This document shows, in pieces, positions 1 through 8,202 of a stretch of DNA of 50,319 nt. This DNA is from an uncultured Flammeovirgaceae bacterium (GTDB taxonomy: Bacteria; Bacteroidota; Bacteroidia; Cytophagales; Cyclobacteriaceae). The stretch is taken from assembly GCA_937899105.1 (NCBI GenBank), contig CALBPF010000053.1, positions 1 through 50,319 of the forward strand. The letters run 5' to 3'. The position numbers were made by a program, and so were the translations under genes. Position 1 is the first letter of the stretch, and each line of letters begins with the position of its first letter. The notes beneath the pieces are model-generated. The model did no database searches and was not told where the DNA came from. It saw nothing but the letters and a program-made list of their open reading frames with translations.

Positions 1-51
1 CCTTTTCCAACAAAACCTATCAACCTTAACTTTAAAAATAACCACTTAATC

Positions 52-67
52 TTTTGTCGTGTACTGT
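52..67 (+). repeat. Solo copy of the MITE/IS terminal repeat at the window edge
   Basis: The 16 bases TTTTGTCGTGTACTGT are identical to the right terminal repeat of the 151-bp element at 12780-12930, apart from that element's last base (G there, A here at 68). A 16-bp match by chance in 50 kb is very unlikely, so I read this as the right end of another mobile element whose body lies to the left, outside the window. Bases 1-51 do not resemble the inside of the 12780-12930 copy, so this could be an autonomous relative or a diverged copy. Confidence 0.6.
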
Positions 68-1283
68 ATATAAAATCAACCTTTTCACATATTTTATCTT
101 TACCGGCGTGGTGCTACTGTTCGCCTGTTCGGATGATGACCCTGCGGTCATAAGCGCCGAATATTTTATAGGTGTAGAGGCCTCGACAAACCCAGCAACC
201 GACGTTTTAAGCCCAGCAGCTTCCATTGACGAGGGGATTATATCACCGGTAAATAATGGCTTTGAACAACCCGCCTGGATGACGTTCATTCAGGGAGAAG
301 ATCAAATTTTTACGGGGGGTTATACCGCAGCCCCAGAGTTCACCAGTTACGAGTTAGTTAACGGTCAACTGACAAAAGGTGAAAGCTTCTTCACAGATCT
401 TGATATTTATGCGCTAGACGTGGTAGATGAGGGTACCATGGTGCTTATGGGCTCGGCAAGAACAGGCCTAAGCGCTAAGGTAATCTACTCCATCAATACC
501 AATGCAATGGCTATAGTAAAAGCAGATACTATAGATTTCGGGAACGATGTAGAGAACAACCAGGTAGCGTTTCCAGTAGATCTGGCCGTAAGAGGTGATA
601 AGTTATTTGCCGCCTACTATATGGTATCGGCTTCCGGCGATTTTTCTACCCCTCAATCGGATGAAGCAAAAGTGGCTGTTTTCAGCTATCCGGAAATAAA
701 GTTTGAAAAGATCATTACGGATGATCGTGCCCCCAACATTGGAAGATACTACACTTTTAATGCACTGGAGGAGGCTGAAAATGGTGATATATATGCTTAT
801 TCGCCATCCTCATTGGCCTGTGGCTATGCCCCTGTACCCTCAAAAAATTCAGCTGTACTCAGGATAAAAAATGGAGAAAGTGAATTTGACCCCTCTTTCT
901 ACATAGATTTTGAAACTATAAGTGGAGGATATAAAATCAACGATTTGTATTACGTAGCCAATGGCAAAGCTGTGGTTCGCGTCCTAAAAGAAGATGAAAC
1001 TAACCCAGCATATCTGTGGGCTACTTATGCGCCAACCTCTGATATTCCACTTTTAGAAACCGGTATACTGGACTTAAACAGCGGCGCCTTTAGCCTTTTG
1101 AGCAATGTGCCAAAAGGTGGCGGTGGATGGAACAGCGCTACTTTAGTAGAAGGAAGCAGACTTTATCTTGGGGTGAGCAATAGCAGCTATGCAGGGATCT
1201 ATGTGATTGACGTGGATAATGAAACTGCGATAGAAGGCGCTCAAATAGATGGCAACTACGCCAAAGCCATATTATCCCTTTAA
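54..1283 (+). CDS. DUF4374-type lipoprotein
   Basis: A 409-residue putative lipoprotein. A hydrophobic segment runs into the lipobox-like LLFAC (Cys about residue 25) followed by an acidic SDDD, as in outer-membrane lipoproteins of Bacteroidota. The rest is a predicted beta-rich propeller-like fold, with short strands around dipeptides such as GG and SS. I assign it to the DUF4374 group from overall similarity and because it precedes a PepSY membrane protein, a common pairing in iron-uptake loci; the role is probably surface or periplasmic binding. The only usable in-frame start is TTG at 54, which lies inside a transposon terminal repeat (52-67), so the native start may have been replaced and expression may be altered. 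A strong hairpin with a T-run follows the stop. Confidence 0.7.
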   Translation: MSCTVYKINLFTYFIFTGVVLLFACSDDDPAVISAEYFIGVEASTNPATDVLSPAASIDEGIISPVNNGFEQPAWMTFIQGEDQIFTGGYTAAPEFTSYELVNGQLTKGESFFTDLDIYALDVVDEGTMVLMGSARTGLSAKVIYSINTNAMAIVKADTIDFGNDVENNQVAFPVDLAVRGDKLFAAYYMVSASGDFSTPQSDEAKVAVFSYPEIKFEKIITDDRAPNIGRYYTFNALEEAENGDIYAYSPSSLACGYAPVPSKNSAVLRIKNGESEFDPSFYIDFETISGGYKINDLYYVANGKAVVRVLKEDETNPAYLWATYAPTSDIPLLETGILDLNSGAFSLLSNVPKGGGGWNSATLVEGSRLYLGVSNSSYAGIYVIDVDNETAIEGAQIDGNYAKAILSL

Positions 1284-1302
1284 AAAAGAAAGAGTCAAAT
1301 TG

Positions 1303-1334
1303 TCTGGCAGACTGATCTGCCAGATAATTTTTTT
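1303..1334 (+). terminator. Rho-independent-like terminator ending at the PepSY start codon
   Basis: TCTGGCAG (1303-1310) pairs perfectly with CTGCCAGA (1317-1324) across a six-base loop, followed by AA and seven T (1328-1334). The next base begins the ATG of the PepSY gene. It should end transcription from the upstream lipoprotein gene, or act as an attenuator or leader hairpin for the downstream gene. Confidence 0.7.
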
Positions 1335-2465
1335 ATGAAAAAGCGTCTAAAAAAGGTCGCATATAAGTTACATCTCATTATTGGGCTGGCATCAGGACTT
1401 GTAGTTTTCATAGTAGCCATTACTGGTTGCCTTTGGGTTTTTCAAGAGGAGGTGACTCTGATTCTCGAAGGGAAACATAAGGTTATTCCCCAAAAGCGAG
1501 CTTTCATCTCCCCAAGTAAAGCCAGGAAAATCGCCCTGACGGTGTATGCCGATAAGTCCGTGCATGGTACGGCTTACGGCGATCCGGACGATCCGGTAGA
1601 AGTAATTTTTTACCAACCGGAGCCCGAATTCTATCACTCCGTTTTTCTAAATCCCTATTCAGGTGAAATACTGGGTACTAAAGATCATCGCAAAGGTTTC
1701 TTTTGGTTTGTGCTCCGAGGCCATTTATACCTATGGCTCCCACAAAGCATCGGCTCACAGATGAACTCATACGGTACAATGGCCTTTGTAGTCATGTTAT
1801 TTACCGGCATTATTTTATGGTGGCCGAAGAATAAGAAAGGTCGAAAAGTACGACTTAAACTCAACTGGAAGTCCAACATACCATGGAGACGCAAGTATTT
1901 AGACTTTCACAGAGTTATAGGTTTTTACGTATCCATTGTAGCCCTGATAATCGCTTTTAGCGGCTTAATCATGGCATTTAACTGGGTCTATTACGTGACT
2001 TATAAAAGCTGGGGTGGGGATAAAGATCCACGTTTCATAATTCCGAATAGTAACCCCATTCACACACTTAAAGATGAAAATTTCGTGTTAGATAGAATAG
2101 TACAGAAAATCGCAGCCGAGGCGGCCAATTATAATAAAATTGAGGTACACTACCCAGATTCTGATACCTCTAGCATTTATATTGAGATAGCAAAAAAGTC
2201 AGGAGTCTATTATAGTTCTGACTACCGCTTTTTTGATCAATACTCCGGTGAAGAGTTAGATGCCAACAGCATTTACGGCAAATACCAAGAAGCTAGTATA
2301 GCGGATAGAGTCATTCGCATGAATTATGATATACATGTGGGCGCAATAGGTGGTTTGGCAGGAAAAATTATAGCTTTTTTTGCCAGTCTTTTATGTGCTT
2401 CGCTTCCGGTAACTGGTTTTATGATATGGTTTAGCCGTAATAGAAGACTTCTTTCAAAGTTTTGA
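1335..2465 (+). CDS. PepSY-associated transmembrane protein
   Basis: A 376-residue inner-membrane protein of the PepSY_TM family. Hydrophobic helices lie near residues 15-38, 145-163, 195-217 and 343-367, with periplasmic PepSY-like segments between the first and second and between the third and fourth. The basic N terminus (KKRLKKVAYKLH) places the N terminus inside. Conserved family features include HRVIGFYVS near the third helix and HVGAIGG before the last. In the family these proteins are often encoded beside siderophore or ferric-citrate receptors and are suspected of reducing or handling iron at the membrane; the exact reaction is not established. It lies 51 bases after the DUF4374-type gene, but a terminator sits between them. 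Confidence 0.85.
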   Translation: MKKRLKKVAYKLHLIIGLASGLVVFIVAITGCLWVFQEEVTLILEGKHKVIPQKRAFISPSKARKIALTVYADKSVHGTAYGDPDDPVEVIFYQPEPEFYHSVFLNPYSGEILGTKDHRKGFFWFVLRGHLYLWLPQSIGSQMNSYGTMAFVVMLFTGIILWWPKNKKGRKVRLKLNWKSNIPWRRKYLDFHRVIGFYVSIVALIIAFSGLIMAFNWVYYVTYKSWGGDKDPRFIIPNSNPIHTLKDENFVLDRIVQKIAAEAANYNKIEVHYPDSDTSSIYIEIAKKSGVYYSSDYRFFDQYSGEELDANSIYGKYQEASIADRVIRMNYDIHVGAIGGLAGKIIAFFASLLCASLPVTGFMIWFSRNRRLLSKF

Positions 2466-2468
2466 AGC

Positions 2469-2487
2469 GGTATTACCTGTAAATACC
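2469..2487. terminator. Weak bidirectional hairpin between convergent genes
   Basis: GGTATT (2469-2474) pairs with AATACC (2482-2487) over a seven-base loop in the 37-base gap between the convergent PepSY and flavodoxin genes. There is no clear T-run, so termination is only suggested by position. Confidence 0.35.
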
Positions 2488-2502
2488 ATCTATTGCTAGA
2501 CG

Positions 2503-3042
2503 TTAAGCCTCCACCATCTCCTCAATTTCCTGCTCGACTTGTGTCAGCCAAGCCTCAAGTCTGGGCTCATTCATATCATATTGGTTTTCAAAATCTAGCG
2601 CCAAGCCATAGAAATAATCCTCATTGTAGAGTCCTTTGGACTCATCAAACTCGTACCCTTCGGTTGACCACATGCCGATGATATGACCACCATTAGCAAC
2701 GATTACCTCTCCGAGAATGCCCAACCCATCCACAAAATATTCGGCATAGCCTGTTTGATCCCCGAGCCCAAACATCGCCACTACTTTGCCCGAAAAGTCT
2801 ATCGTTTTAAATTCTTCATAGAAGTCTTCGAAATCACTTTGCAAATCACCATCATACCATGTGGATAACCCGATAATAATAATATCGAACCGGTCATAAT
2901 CTGCTGTGGTCATATTGCAAGCCTCGATCATTTCTATTTCTGAAATTTTCCAGAGCTCTTTTAAATGATGTGCTATACCTTCTGTGTTTCCTGTGTCTGA
3001 TCCAAAAAAAAGACCGACTTCATTTTCAATGTAAAACGACAT
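2503..3042 (-). CDS. fldA: Long-chain flavodoxin
   Basis: A 179-residue flavodoxin that should carry single electrons on bound FMN in the cytoplasm. The phosphate-binding loop is GLFFGSDTGNTE near the N terminus; STWYDGDLQSDF matches the first isoalloxazine loop and GLGDQTGYAEYF the second, long-chain-type loop. The C-terminal extension (EDYFYGLALDFENQ, then EEMVEA) fits the long form. I start at the ATG at 3042, giving MSFYIENEVG, because the alternative TTG-initiated form adds seven residues not expected in the family. A short perfect hairpin (3063-3079) and a palindrome shared with other redox genes (3092-3107) lie just upstream, suggesting stress-dependent expression. Flavodoxins often replace ferredoxin under iron limitation or oxidative stress. 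Confidence 0.93.
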   Translation of the reverse strand: MSFYIENEVGLFFGSDTGNTEGIAHHLKELWKISEIEMIEACNMTTADYDRFDIIIIGLSTWYDGDLQSDFEDFYEEFKTIDFSGKVVAMFGLGDQTGYAEYFVDGLGILGEVIVANGGHIIGMWSTEGYEFDESKGLYNEDYFYGLALDFENQYDMNEPRLEAWLTQVEQEIEEMVEA

Positions 3043-3062
3043 ATATCCAAGATTTTTTTGCA

Positions 3063-3079
3063 AAGTTGGGCGCCAACTT
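3063..3079 (-). promoter_or_regulatory. 5' leader hairpin of flavodoxin
   Basis: AAGTTGG (3063-3069) and CCAACTT (3073-3079) are perfect inverted arms around GCG, about 20 bases upstream of the flavodoxin start codon. It could stabilise the 5' end of the message or form an operator. Role unproven. Confidence 0.4.
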
Positions 3080-3091
3080 CTTTGGTGTCAA

Positions 3092-3107
3092 TAGTTAGAA
3101 CTAGTGA
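3092..3107 (-). promoter_or_regulatory. Candidate operator, TCACTAG-N2-CTAGTGA family, half-degenerate
   Basis: TAGTTAGAACTAGTGA matches 13 of 16 positions of the perfect palindrome at 6982-6997 and keeps one complete half site. It is about 50-65 bases upstream of the flavodoxin start, a normal position for an operator. Confidence 0.5.
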
Positions 3108-3269
3108 TTTTTGCTCTTTTAAAATTATTTCTCCACACATTGCTCCTAATTTCAAACAGGCAATTAATGAAAAATCCTAGTAGCAACGAAGCCTGGTTAA
3201 AGCCCTATTAATTTCCGGGTCCACGGATTGGTATCCCTACACGACCAATAGTATAGCCGGTGACTTATA

Positions 3270-3794
3270 TCATTCTACTATAAATTTCCCTCGCATTAAA
3301 CCCCAATGACCGGGAAAAGAACAAAGGAATTCATAGGAGCCCTTATCAGGAGCTTCAAATGTAATCATTGTTGTCTCGCCGCCTCCGATCAATGCGGTAT
3401 GTATCAGTATATCATCACTCTCAGGAATATAATCATTCTCCTTGGCCTCGATCGCTTTTTGAGCAAAAGCAGCCACATCTGTTCCCTCCTTAAGAATAAC
3501 CACATTATGCCCCATAACTGCTTTGGCCAGCTTACCGGTATGGTTTAAAGTTAACTCAACTTTAGCGCCCGCAGTAACCCGTAGCTCCTCCTTATCAAAG
3601 CGCATGAGGTCATCGCTATTGACCACAAGCTTTATCGCACCATTTTCAGTATATTCAGGTGTTGCAGACGTCTTCGATGCCGATTCATTGGATTTTTCCT
3701 GTTGGCCGCCACATGTCGTTAATAACGTTATACTTATAAATATAAGGGCGGTTTTTACGGCAATTAAACTTACCGTCTTACTATTGTTTCTCAA
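3270..3794 (-). CDS. Azurin-like blue-copper lipoprotein
   Basis: A 174-residue periplasm-facing electron carrier. The signal peptide ends in LTTC with a lipobox-type Cys28, then a Ser/Glu-rich linker to about residue 50, then an azurin domain. All type-1 copper ligands are visible: His96 in MGHN, Cys158 in LCSFPGH, His163 in the same segment, and Met167 in GLMRG. The family motif HTGKLAKAVMGHNVV is nearly intact. Azurins donate electrons to copper or cytochrome cd1 nitrite reductases and to cytochrome c peroxidase; here it is a lipid-anchored form. No nitrite reductase is in this window, so the partner is unknown. It lies in the minus-strand stretch with flavodoxin and the hemerythrin module, which supports a respiratory or nitrosative context. 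Confidence 0.93.
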   Translation of the reverse strand: MRNNSKTVSLIAVKTALIFISITLLTTCGGQQEKSNESASKTSATPEYTENGAIKLVVNSDDLMRFDKEELRVTAGAKVELTLNHTGKLAKAVMGHNVVILKEGTDVAAFAQKAIEAKENDYIPESDDILIHTALIGGGETTMITFEAPDKGSYEFLCSFPGHWGLMRGKFIVE

Positions 3795-3879
3795 GATTAC
3801 ATATCAGTTTGGTATCCTGTAAAAATACACGCCACACATCGTAATTCATTGATTACGTTCACAAAATCACAAAGCAAGA

Positions 3880-4665
3880 TTAGTTAAGATCGTATTTCAC
3901 CAGCAGCTTCTGGGAGAGATAGCCTTTGCCTCCGTCGTAAACTTCAGTCCATCCGTTTTTCTTAAGGTACTTCACCAAAAAATGGTTGAGTAGCCCATGA
4001 GAAACCAGCAGAGTCTTACCGTTAAGCAAGGCATCCTTTTCAAGGAACTTTACACCTTGACGGGCACGGGTCTTAGCTTGTGAAAAACTCTCAATCCCTT
4101 TTTTATTAAGCCCCATAAACCACAAAACGCGGGATGTAGTCAGCCAGAATTTAAGGCCTAGTTTAATATTCGGGAAGGAAAATATCTTACGTTCAAATTC
4201 CCGAAACAGAGAGTCGGGGCGTTGTAGATCTTCTCTGTTAAAAACTAACCTTGCTGTCGAAATAGATCGTGGAATAGAACTTGTGTGTATTACCTCTAGC
4301 TCCTCATCGTCGATGCTGACGGGTACAAACTCAGGAGGATAGATGCCAACAGAGTCGTAATCTTTAATAAACTGGATAGCTTCTTTTCGCTTTTTCCACC
4401 CCTTTTTATTGAGGGCAGGCTCTCCGTGCCGTAACAGAATGATTTGTGAAAGTTTAGCATAATCGGCTACCAAAGCCATCCGCTCAGAAGCAAAGTGAAT
4501 AGTTTCAGGTTTCTTTTTAGACTTTTTTTGAAGCGAGTCATAGTATTGTTCCAGTCTCTGGATCTGGCTATAGGAATTTGATCCCATGCTAGGGAGGAAC
4601 CAGCATACCAGTAATGAAAATACGTATATCCTTGAGATCAAATTCTTATCTTTAAATCTTTGCAA
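3880..4665 (-). CDS. Secreted histidine phosphatase (phosphoglycerate-mutase fold)
   Basis: A 261-residue protein with an N-terminal signal segment (SRIYVFSLLVCWFLPSM), so probably periplasmic. The catalytic core motif is ILLRHGEPA near residues 77-85, where His is the expected phospho-acceptor; the second conserved His is in LLVSHGLLNHFL near residue 225, and SSIPRSISTA supplies the second-arginine region. This is branch-1 histidine phosphatase architecture, close to SixA/PhoE-type enzymes. Substrate cannot be predicted. It lies 25 bases downstream of the DUF5916 gene on the same strand, so the two may be cotranscribed. Confidence 0.82.
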   Translation of the reverse strand: MQRFKDKNLISRIYVFSLLVCWFLPSMGSNSYSQIQRLEQYYDSLQKKSKKKPETIHFASERMALVADYAKLSQIILLRHGEPALNKKGWKKRKEAIQFIKDYDSVGIYPPEFVPVSIDDEELEVIHTSSIPRSISTARLVFNREDLQRPDSLFREFERKIFSFPNIKLGLKFWLTTSRVLWFMGLNKKGIESFSQAKTRARQGVKFLEKDALLNGKTLLVSHGLLNHFLVKYLKKNGWTEVYDGGKGYLSQKLLVKYDLN

Positions 4666-4689
4666 GATAGTAGATTAGAACAGCTGAAT

Positions 4690-6906
4690 TCAAAACTGAT
4701 GCAAATAAGTAATCTTACCTATCAATTCTTTTTGTGAAAAACGATTCTCTAATAAATTATCATCCGATTGATTGCTGTTAAAGACAATATAAATAAACGA
4801 AAGTGGTCGATACTCCCAGGAGAAGCGTAAATTCCAAATGTCTGCTTCATTGGCGCTGTTCCATTGATAGGAGCCAATAAGCTGTACTCTCGGGTTTAAA
4901 GCAAGGCGAGCCCTGGTGGACAGCAAATGTGTGTTAAGGTTACGATTCTCTTCGCCTAAATCCCTGAACTCGTTATATCTGTAACTCCCTGTTAATTCTA
5001 CATAAGGTATGGGTGAAATCCTAAAACTACCGCGCCAGCTACTAATTCTACCGCTGAAGAAACCGCCCCCTTCATATCTAAGCGACCCGGCAAATTTTCT
5101 TGAAAAGTCACTGGCAATACCAATTTCCATGGTTCCGAATTGGTAATATCCGGAGTTAATATCAATAGCAAGCGGACTAAATCCTTCGTCTAACTGCTGC
5201 CACTCCTGGTTAATGCGAATTTCAAACTCACCTCCTTTATCAAATTCCATATCCACTACGGCCAAATTGGCGATAGCTTGCTGAAAGGAACCATCTGAGG
5301 CACGCCAGTAGATATCTACTTGACCATCGGGGCCATAGCTGCGAATAAAATCAGGAAGCCATGTTGGCCGAAGGTCAAGATCAACTCTTGGTCTTAACCG
5401 AACGAAGTCAGCAAAACCTAGAAATCCACTCCCCGGAAGATAATTCTCTGTAGCGAATTGTCCGATTAAACTCATAAATAACCAATTCGTTTCTTGCCAC
5501 ATAGCGAAATGACCTGCAAGCCCATCGCCAACCTCAGAATCTGTAGAAGCGGAAATCATGGTTTCTAAAGAGAGAGACTGTTTTGGCCGAAGAAAGCTAT
5601 TAATAGTGGCAGTGGCATTGGTCGTACCCCCATTACCTTCGAATGCATCGTCCTGCCTCCAGGTGACCATACCTCCCAATCTGCTCTGTTCTGAAAAGTT
5701 TCTAACATATCTTCCAACCGCAAAGTGAGCGGCTGGGCTACCGGACGTTTCACGCTGTCGCATAACTAACATTCCGGAGGTTTGCTTGTTTGTCTGACTG
5801 GTAAGACGCAAGCCTCCATCCAGAGAAATAGGTTGCCCATCGTCATCAAGACCGATTCTTCTACTAAAAAAAGGCTGTATAAGATCCGTTGAGCTTGTTC
5901 TGAAAATATTAGCGTTTTCAAGAAAAAATTGCCGTCTTTCCGGGAACAAGACAGAAAAACGCGTCAAATTTTGTACTTGCTGATCCACATCGGCCTGTGC
6001 AAAGTCAGTATTAATGGTTCCGTCTACAACCGTATTTGGGGTTATGGCCCATTTAAATTCGCCTCCAAATTTTAAATTATCAGAGTTTACCATAGGTGCA
6101 TCACCTTCAGTTGTTTCACCGGAAGTCGCAAGTACATAAGGATTGATCTGAAAGTTTGCGGAGGGCGGCGGTAGTTCTAACCCCTTTAACACTGCAGCAT
6201 ACGCCATTCGAAAATGAGAAAAAATACGCGGGTAAGCGGGCCATGTAGTCCACTCACGATTTCTTCTGATGTTTCTATTAAAAGAGATCAACATCTCGTC
6301 ACTATTTTCATTGTATCTCAGGGTCTTCCAGGGAATAGCCATCTCCACAATCCAAGCTGAATCCGTTATTGCGGTACGTGCATACCAGAGGGCATCCCAG
6401 TTTACATTGCCATCCCATTCGTCACCATCGATAACTTGTATCTCGCGCTGGGCGCCGTAAGGGGTAACTTCAAAGCCGACAGCGTTACGCCGGTCTTTTA
6501 ACCCATCAATAGCTACTGAAAACCGGTCATTACTGTACCCGGCGAAATCTCTCTGTAAATTAAGTACGCGCAACTTATCCGGGTCTTTAAGGCTGTCATA
6601 ACATACGGCGCTTATGTATAAAAAGGTCTCGTTAAAAAGTATTCTAACCTCGGTATCCACGCTGGCGGCCTCCCCCTGAAGGGGGTCGCGCTGAGTAAAA
6701 CCTGATATTTTTGGAGGTCGATTCCACTCAGGTTCGTTTAAAATCCCATCTAACTTAATAGCGCCCGATGCTACTTTGGTGGTGTAGACTTCCTTAGGGT
6801 TCTCCGGTGGGGAAAAGGCTTTTTGAGCCGTTGCAGTAGGAGATATTATTTCAACAAGTACAAAAAAAATTAGAGATCGGCATATATAGGAATGATTTTT
6901 TCGCAC
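4690..6906 (-). CDS. CBM9-like/DUF5916 outer-membrane protein
   Basis: A 738-residue secreted protein. The signal peptide (residues 1-27) ends at TATAQ. Residues about 45-230 form a CBM9-like beta-sandwich (IKLDGILNEPEWNRPP near its start, WIVEMAIPWKTLRYN near its end). The remainder is a DUF5916-type region that resembles an outer-membrane beta-barrel: aromatic-rich alternating strands, the family segment FPERRQFFLENANIF, and a C-terminal YLHQF with a final Phe. These proteins are widespread in Bacteroidota but have no proven function; binding of a carbohydrate or another ligand at the cell surface is an inference from the CBM9-like domain. A perfect TCACTAG-N2-CTAGTGA palindrome lies about 80 bases upstream. 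Confidence 0.88.
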   Translation of the reverse strand: MRKNHSYICRSLIFFVLVEIISPTATAQKAFSPPENPKEVYTTKVASGAIKLDGILNEPEWNRPPKISGFTQRDPLQGEAASVDTEVRILFNETFLYISAVCYDSLKDPDKLRVLNLQRDFAGYSNDRFSVAIDGLKDRRNAVGFEVTPYGAQREIQVIDGDEWDGNVNWDALWYARTAITDSAWIVEMAIPWKTLRYNENSDEMLISFNRNIRRNREWTTWPAYPRIFSHFRMAYAAVLKGLELPPPSANFQINPYVLATSGETTEGDAPMVNSDNLKFGGEFKWAITPNTVVDGTINTDFAQADVDQQVQNLTRFSVLFPERRQFFLENANIFRTSSTDLIQPFFSRRIGLDDDGQPISLDGGLRLTSQTNKQTSGMLVMRQRETSGSPAAHFAVGRYVRNFSEQSRLGGMVTWRQDDAFEGNGGTTNATATINSFLRPKQSLSLETMISASTDSEVGDGLAGHFAMWQETNWLFMSLIGQFATENYLPGSGFLGFADFVRLRPRVDLDLRPTWLPDFIRSYGPDGQVDIYWRASDGSFQQAIANLAVVDMEFDKGGEFEIRINQEWQQLDEGFSPLAIDINSGYYQFGTMEIGIASDFSRKFAGSLRYEGGGFFSGRISSWRGSFRISPIPYVELTGSYRYNEFRDLGEENRNLNTHLLSTRARLALNPRVQLIGSYQWNSANEADIWNLRFSWEYRPLSFIYIVFNSNQSDDNLLENRFSQKELIGKITYLHQF

Positions 6907-6981
6907 GGTTTAAATTGTTTCTTATCCCATTTATTTGAGCTAACCTTTCGTTCATGAAATGGTTTCAATCATGAATATATT

Positions 6982-6997
6982 TCACTAGAACTAGTGA
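6982..6997 (-). promoter_or_regulatory. Candidate operator TCACTAG-AA-CTAGTGA
   Basis: A perfect 7+7 palindrome about 76-91 bases upstream of the DUF5916 start. The same sequence, nearly base for base, occurs upstream of the hemerythrin operon (9367-9382) and in part upstream of flavodoxin (3092-3107). The regulator is not identifiable from the window. Confidence 0.6.
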
Positions 6998-7097
6998 TTA
7001 GCGTCAATTTAAAAGACATCTGGAACTCAATAACGTGTGTGAGCGCATCACTTTGAAATCATCAAACTACAAATGCATGAGCTTTGACTCTTCTCGA

Positions 7098-7301
7098 TCA
7101 AACCTTGCTAAAATCATCAACGGCTTTTGCTGCCAGTGCGCGGCTTTCATCTTTGAACATTTTTCGGAGTTTTCTCTTTAGATACGGACAATCGGTAGAT
7201 TTTATAGCCCCTAAAATGATCCGGTATTGCATCGTTGGATTCTCCTGGATTCGCTGTTGCAGGTCTATAAAAAATTGATCAAAGTCAGAAGGCTGGTTCA
7301 T
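7098..7301 (-). CDS. Small hypothetical protein in the hemerythrin/DUF6686 operon
   Basis: A 67-residue cytoplasmic protein that I do not recognise. It is mostly helical, with a basic central part (KRKLRKMF) and a single Cys in STDCPYLKR. It has no signal peptide or membrane segment. Its ATG overlaps the stop of the upstream DUF6686-like gene by four bases (ATGA), so translation is probably coupled and the protein is likely real. It is the last gene of the minus-strand redox cluster. Confidence 0.6.
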   Translation of the reverse strand: MNQPSDFDQFFIDLQQRIQENPTMQYRIILGAIKSTDCPYLKRKLRKMFKDESRALAAKAVDDFSKV

Positions 7302-7600
7302 GGGCTATTTATTATTTTATGTGCTTCGTGTAATGTCTCCGTCTCATATAAAGCCCGTAATACCGGATCGATATCTTCTTGACGAAGGCATATTCCCATA
7401 GTTTCATTTTTTCCACGTATTATGGCCGTGGGACGGTTAAGAAAATCATACAGGAAATCAATGTCTTCAAGTGATTCGATTGCTTTTCGCAGGCCAACTA
7501 ATTTCTTAAGGTCAAAAGAAGCACAGCAGTTGTTATATACGAAAGAAAAATGCTCGCAACAGGTACAGTATGTAATCTGACAATTCTCAGATTCGCTCAT
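7298..7600 (-). CDS. DUF6686-like small zinc-ribbon-type protein, copy 2
   Basis: About 100 residues. The N-terminal segment ITYCTCCEHFSFVYNN carries a Cys-X2-Cys pair followed by an aromatic strand, which matches the paralogue at 8886-9206 (ISICKGCQRIGFSYNN). The remainder is an amphipathic pattern with LRKAIESLEDIDFLYDF and a terminal helix. I start at the internal ATG (MSESENC) rather than nine codons upstream, because the longer form runs into the end of the broken methyltransferase gene. The family is known only as conserved in Bacteroidota; a metal-binding or sensing role is inferred from the Cys pair and from its place next to a RIC-type hemerythrin. Confidence 0.62.
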   Translation of the reverse strand: MSESENCQITYCTCCEHFSFVYNNCCASFDLKKLVGLRKAIESLEDIDFLYDFLNRPTAIIRGKNETMGICLRQEDIDPVLRALYETETLHEAHKIINSP

Positions 7601-7665
7601 TATTAGGTGGTTACTTCTCTCACACATACCTGTTAACTTCTAAGTTCATACACATGAAGTAAATA

Positions 7666-8099
7666 TTAATTAACCATTTTCTTATTAGGGCTACCAAAAG
7701 CAGAGTACGGCAGGAATGTTCTTCCGTCAGATTCTGCAAAGAATTTTTTCCAAATGGCATAAACATTGGGTAAATCCCGATTAAAGCAGGTAATACCTGA
7801 ACGATATACACGATCGTAAGTGTGTTCATACCACAGCCTAGTTCGATTACAGCAGCCCTATTATTCTTCTCAAGTAGCTCCAGCAACAGCGGGTCATAAG
7901 CTAGTGTGCGTAGTGCAGCCCCCTTAAGTATAGGTTTATTTTTTACCAGCGTAAAATCATAATCAAGCTGCTTTACTATCTGTACTGCTTTTAGATCTGA
8001 AATTAAACCGTTGTTTTGCGTTTCTGTGGCCCATCCATACAAGGGAATTAACAATGTTTCCCGCACTTCACCTAACTCAACATGTACCGGTTCAATCAT
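7666..8099 (-). pseudogene. Frameshifted, truncated class I methyltransferase (TcmP/leucine carboxyl methyltransferase-like)
   Basis: The first 95 or so codons match SAM-dependent O-methyltransferases of the LCM/TcmP group: VRETLLIPLYGWATETQ, LRTLAYDPLLLE and the SAM loop VIELGCGMNT. Near 7819 one base appears to be lost from an Arg codon. Reading then continues sensibly in the next frame as TYDRVYRSGITCFNRDLPNV, then YAIWKKFFAESDGRTF, and ends at TAA near 7666. The family is normally about 270 residues, so the C-terminal half is also missing. The enzyme is almost certainly inactive. The uninterrupted frame continues to 7620 as an artefact of the shift. Confidence 0.75.
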
Positions 8100-8202
8100 A
8101 ACCAATTTAATTCATACACATGTCCATAATAAAATGCCATGATCTACATAAAAGAACCTTCGTAGAACAAAGAGCTACTATCTTGCCCTGTATAAGATCA
8201 AT

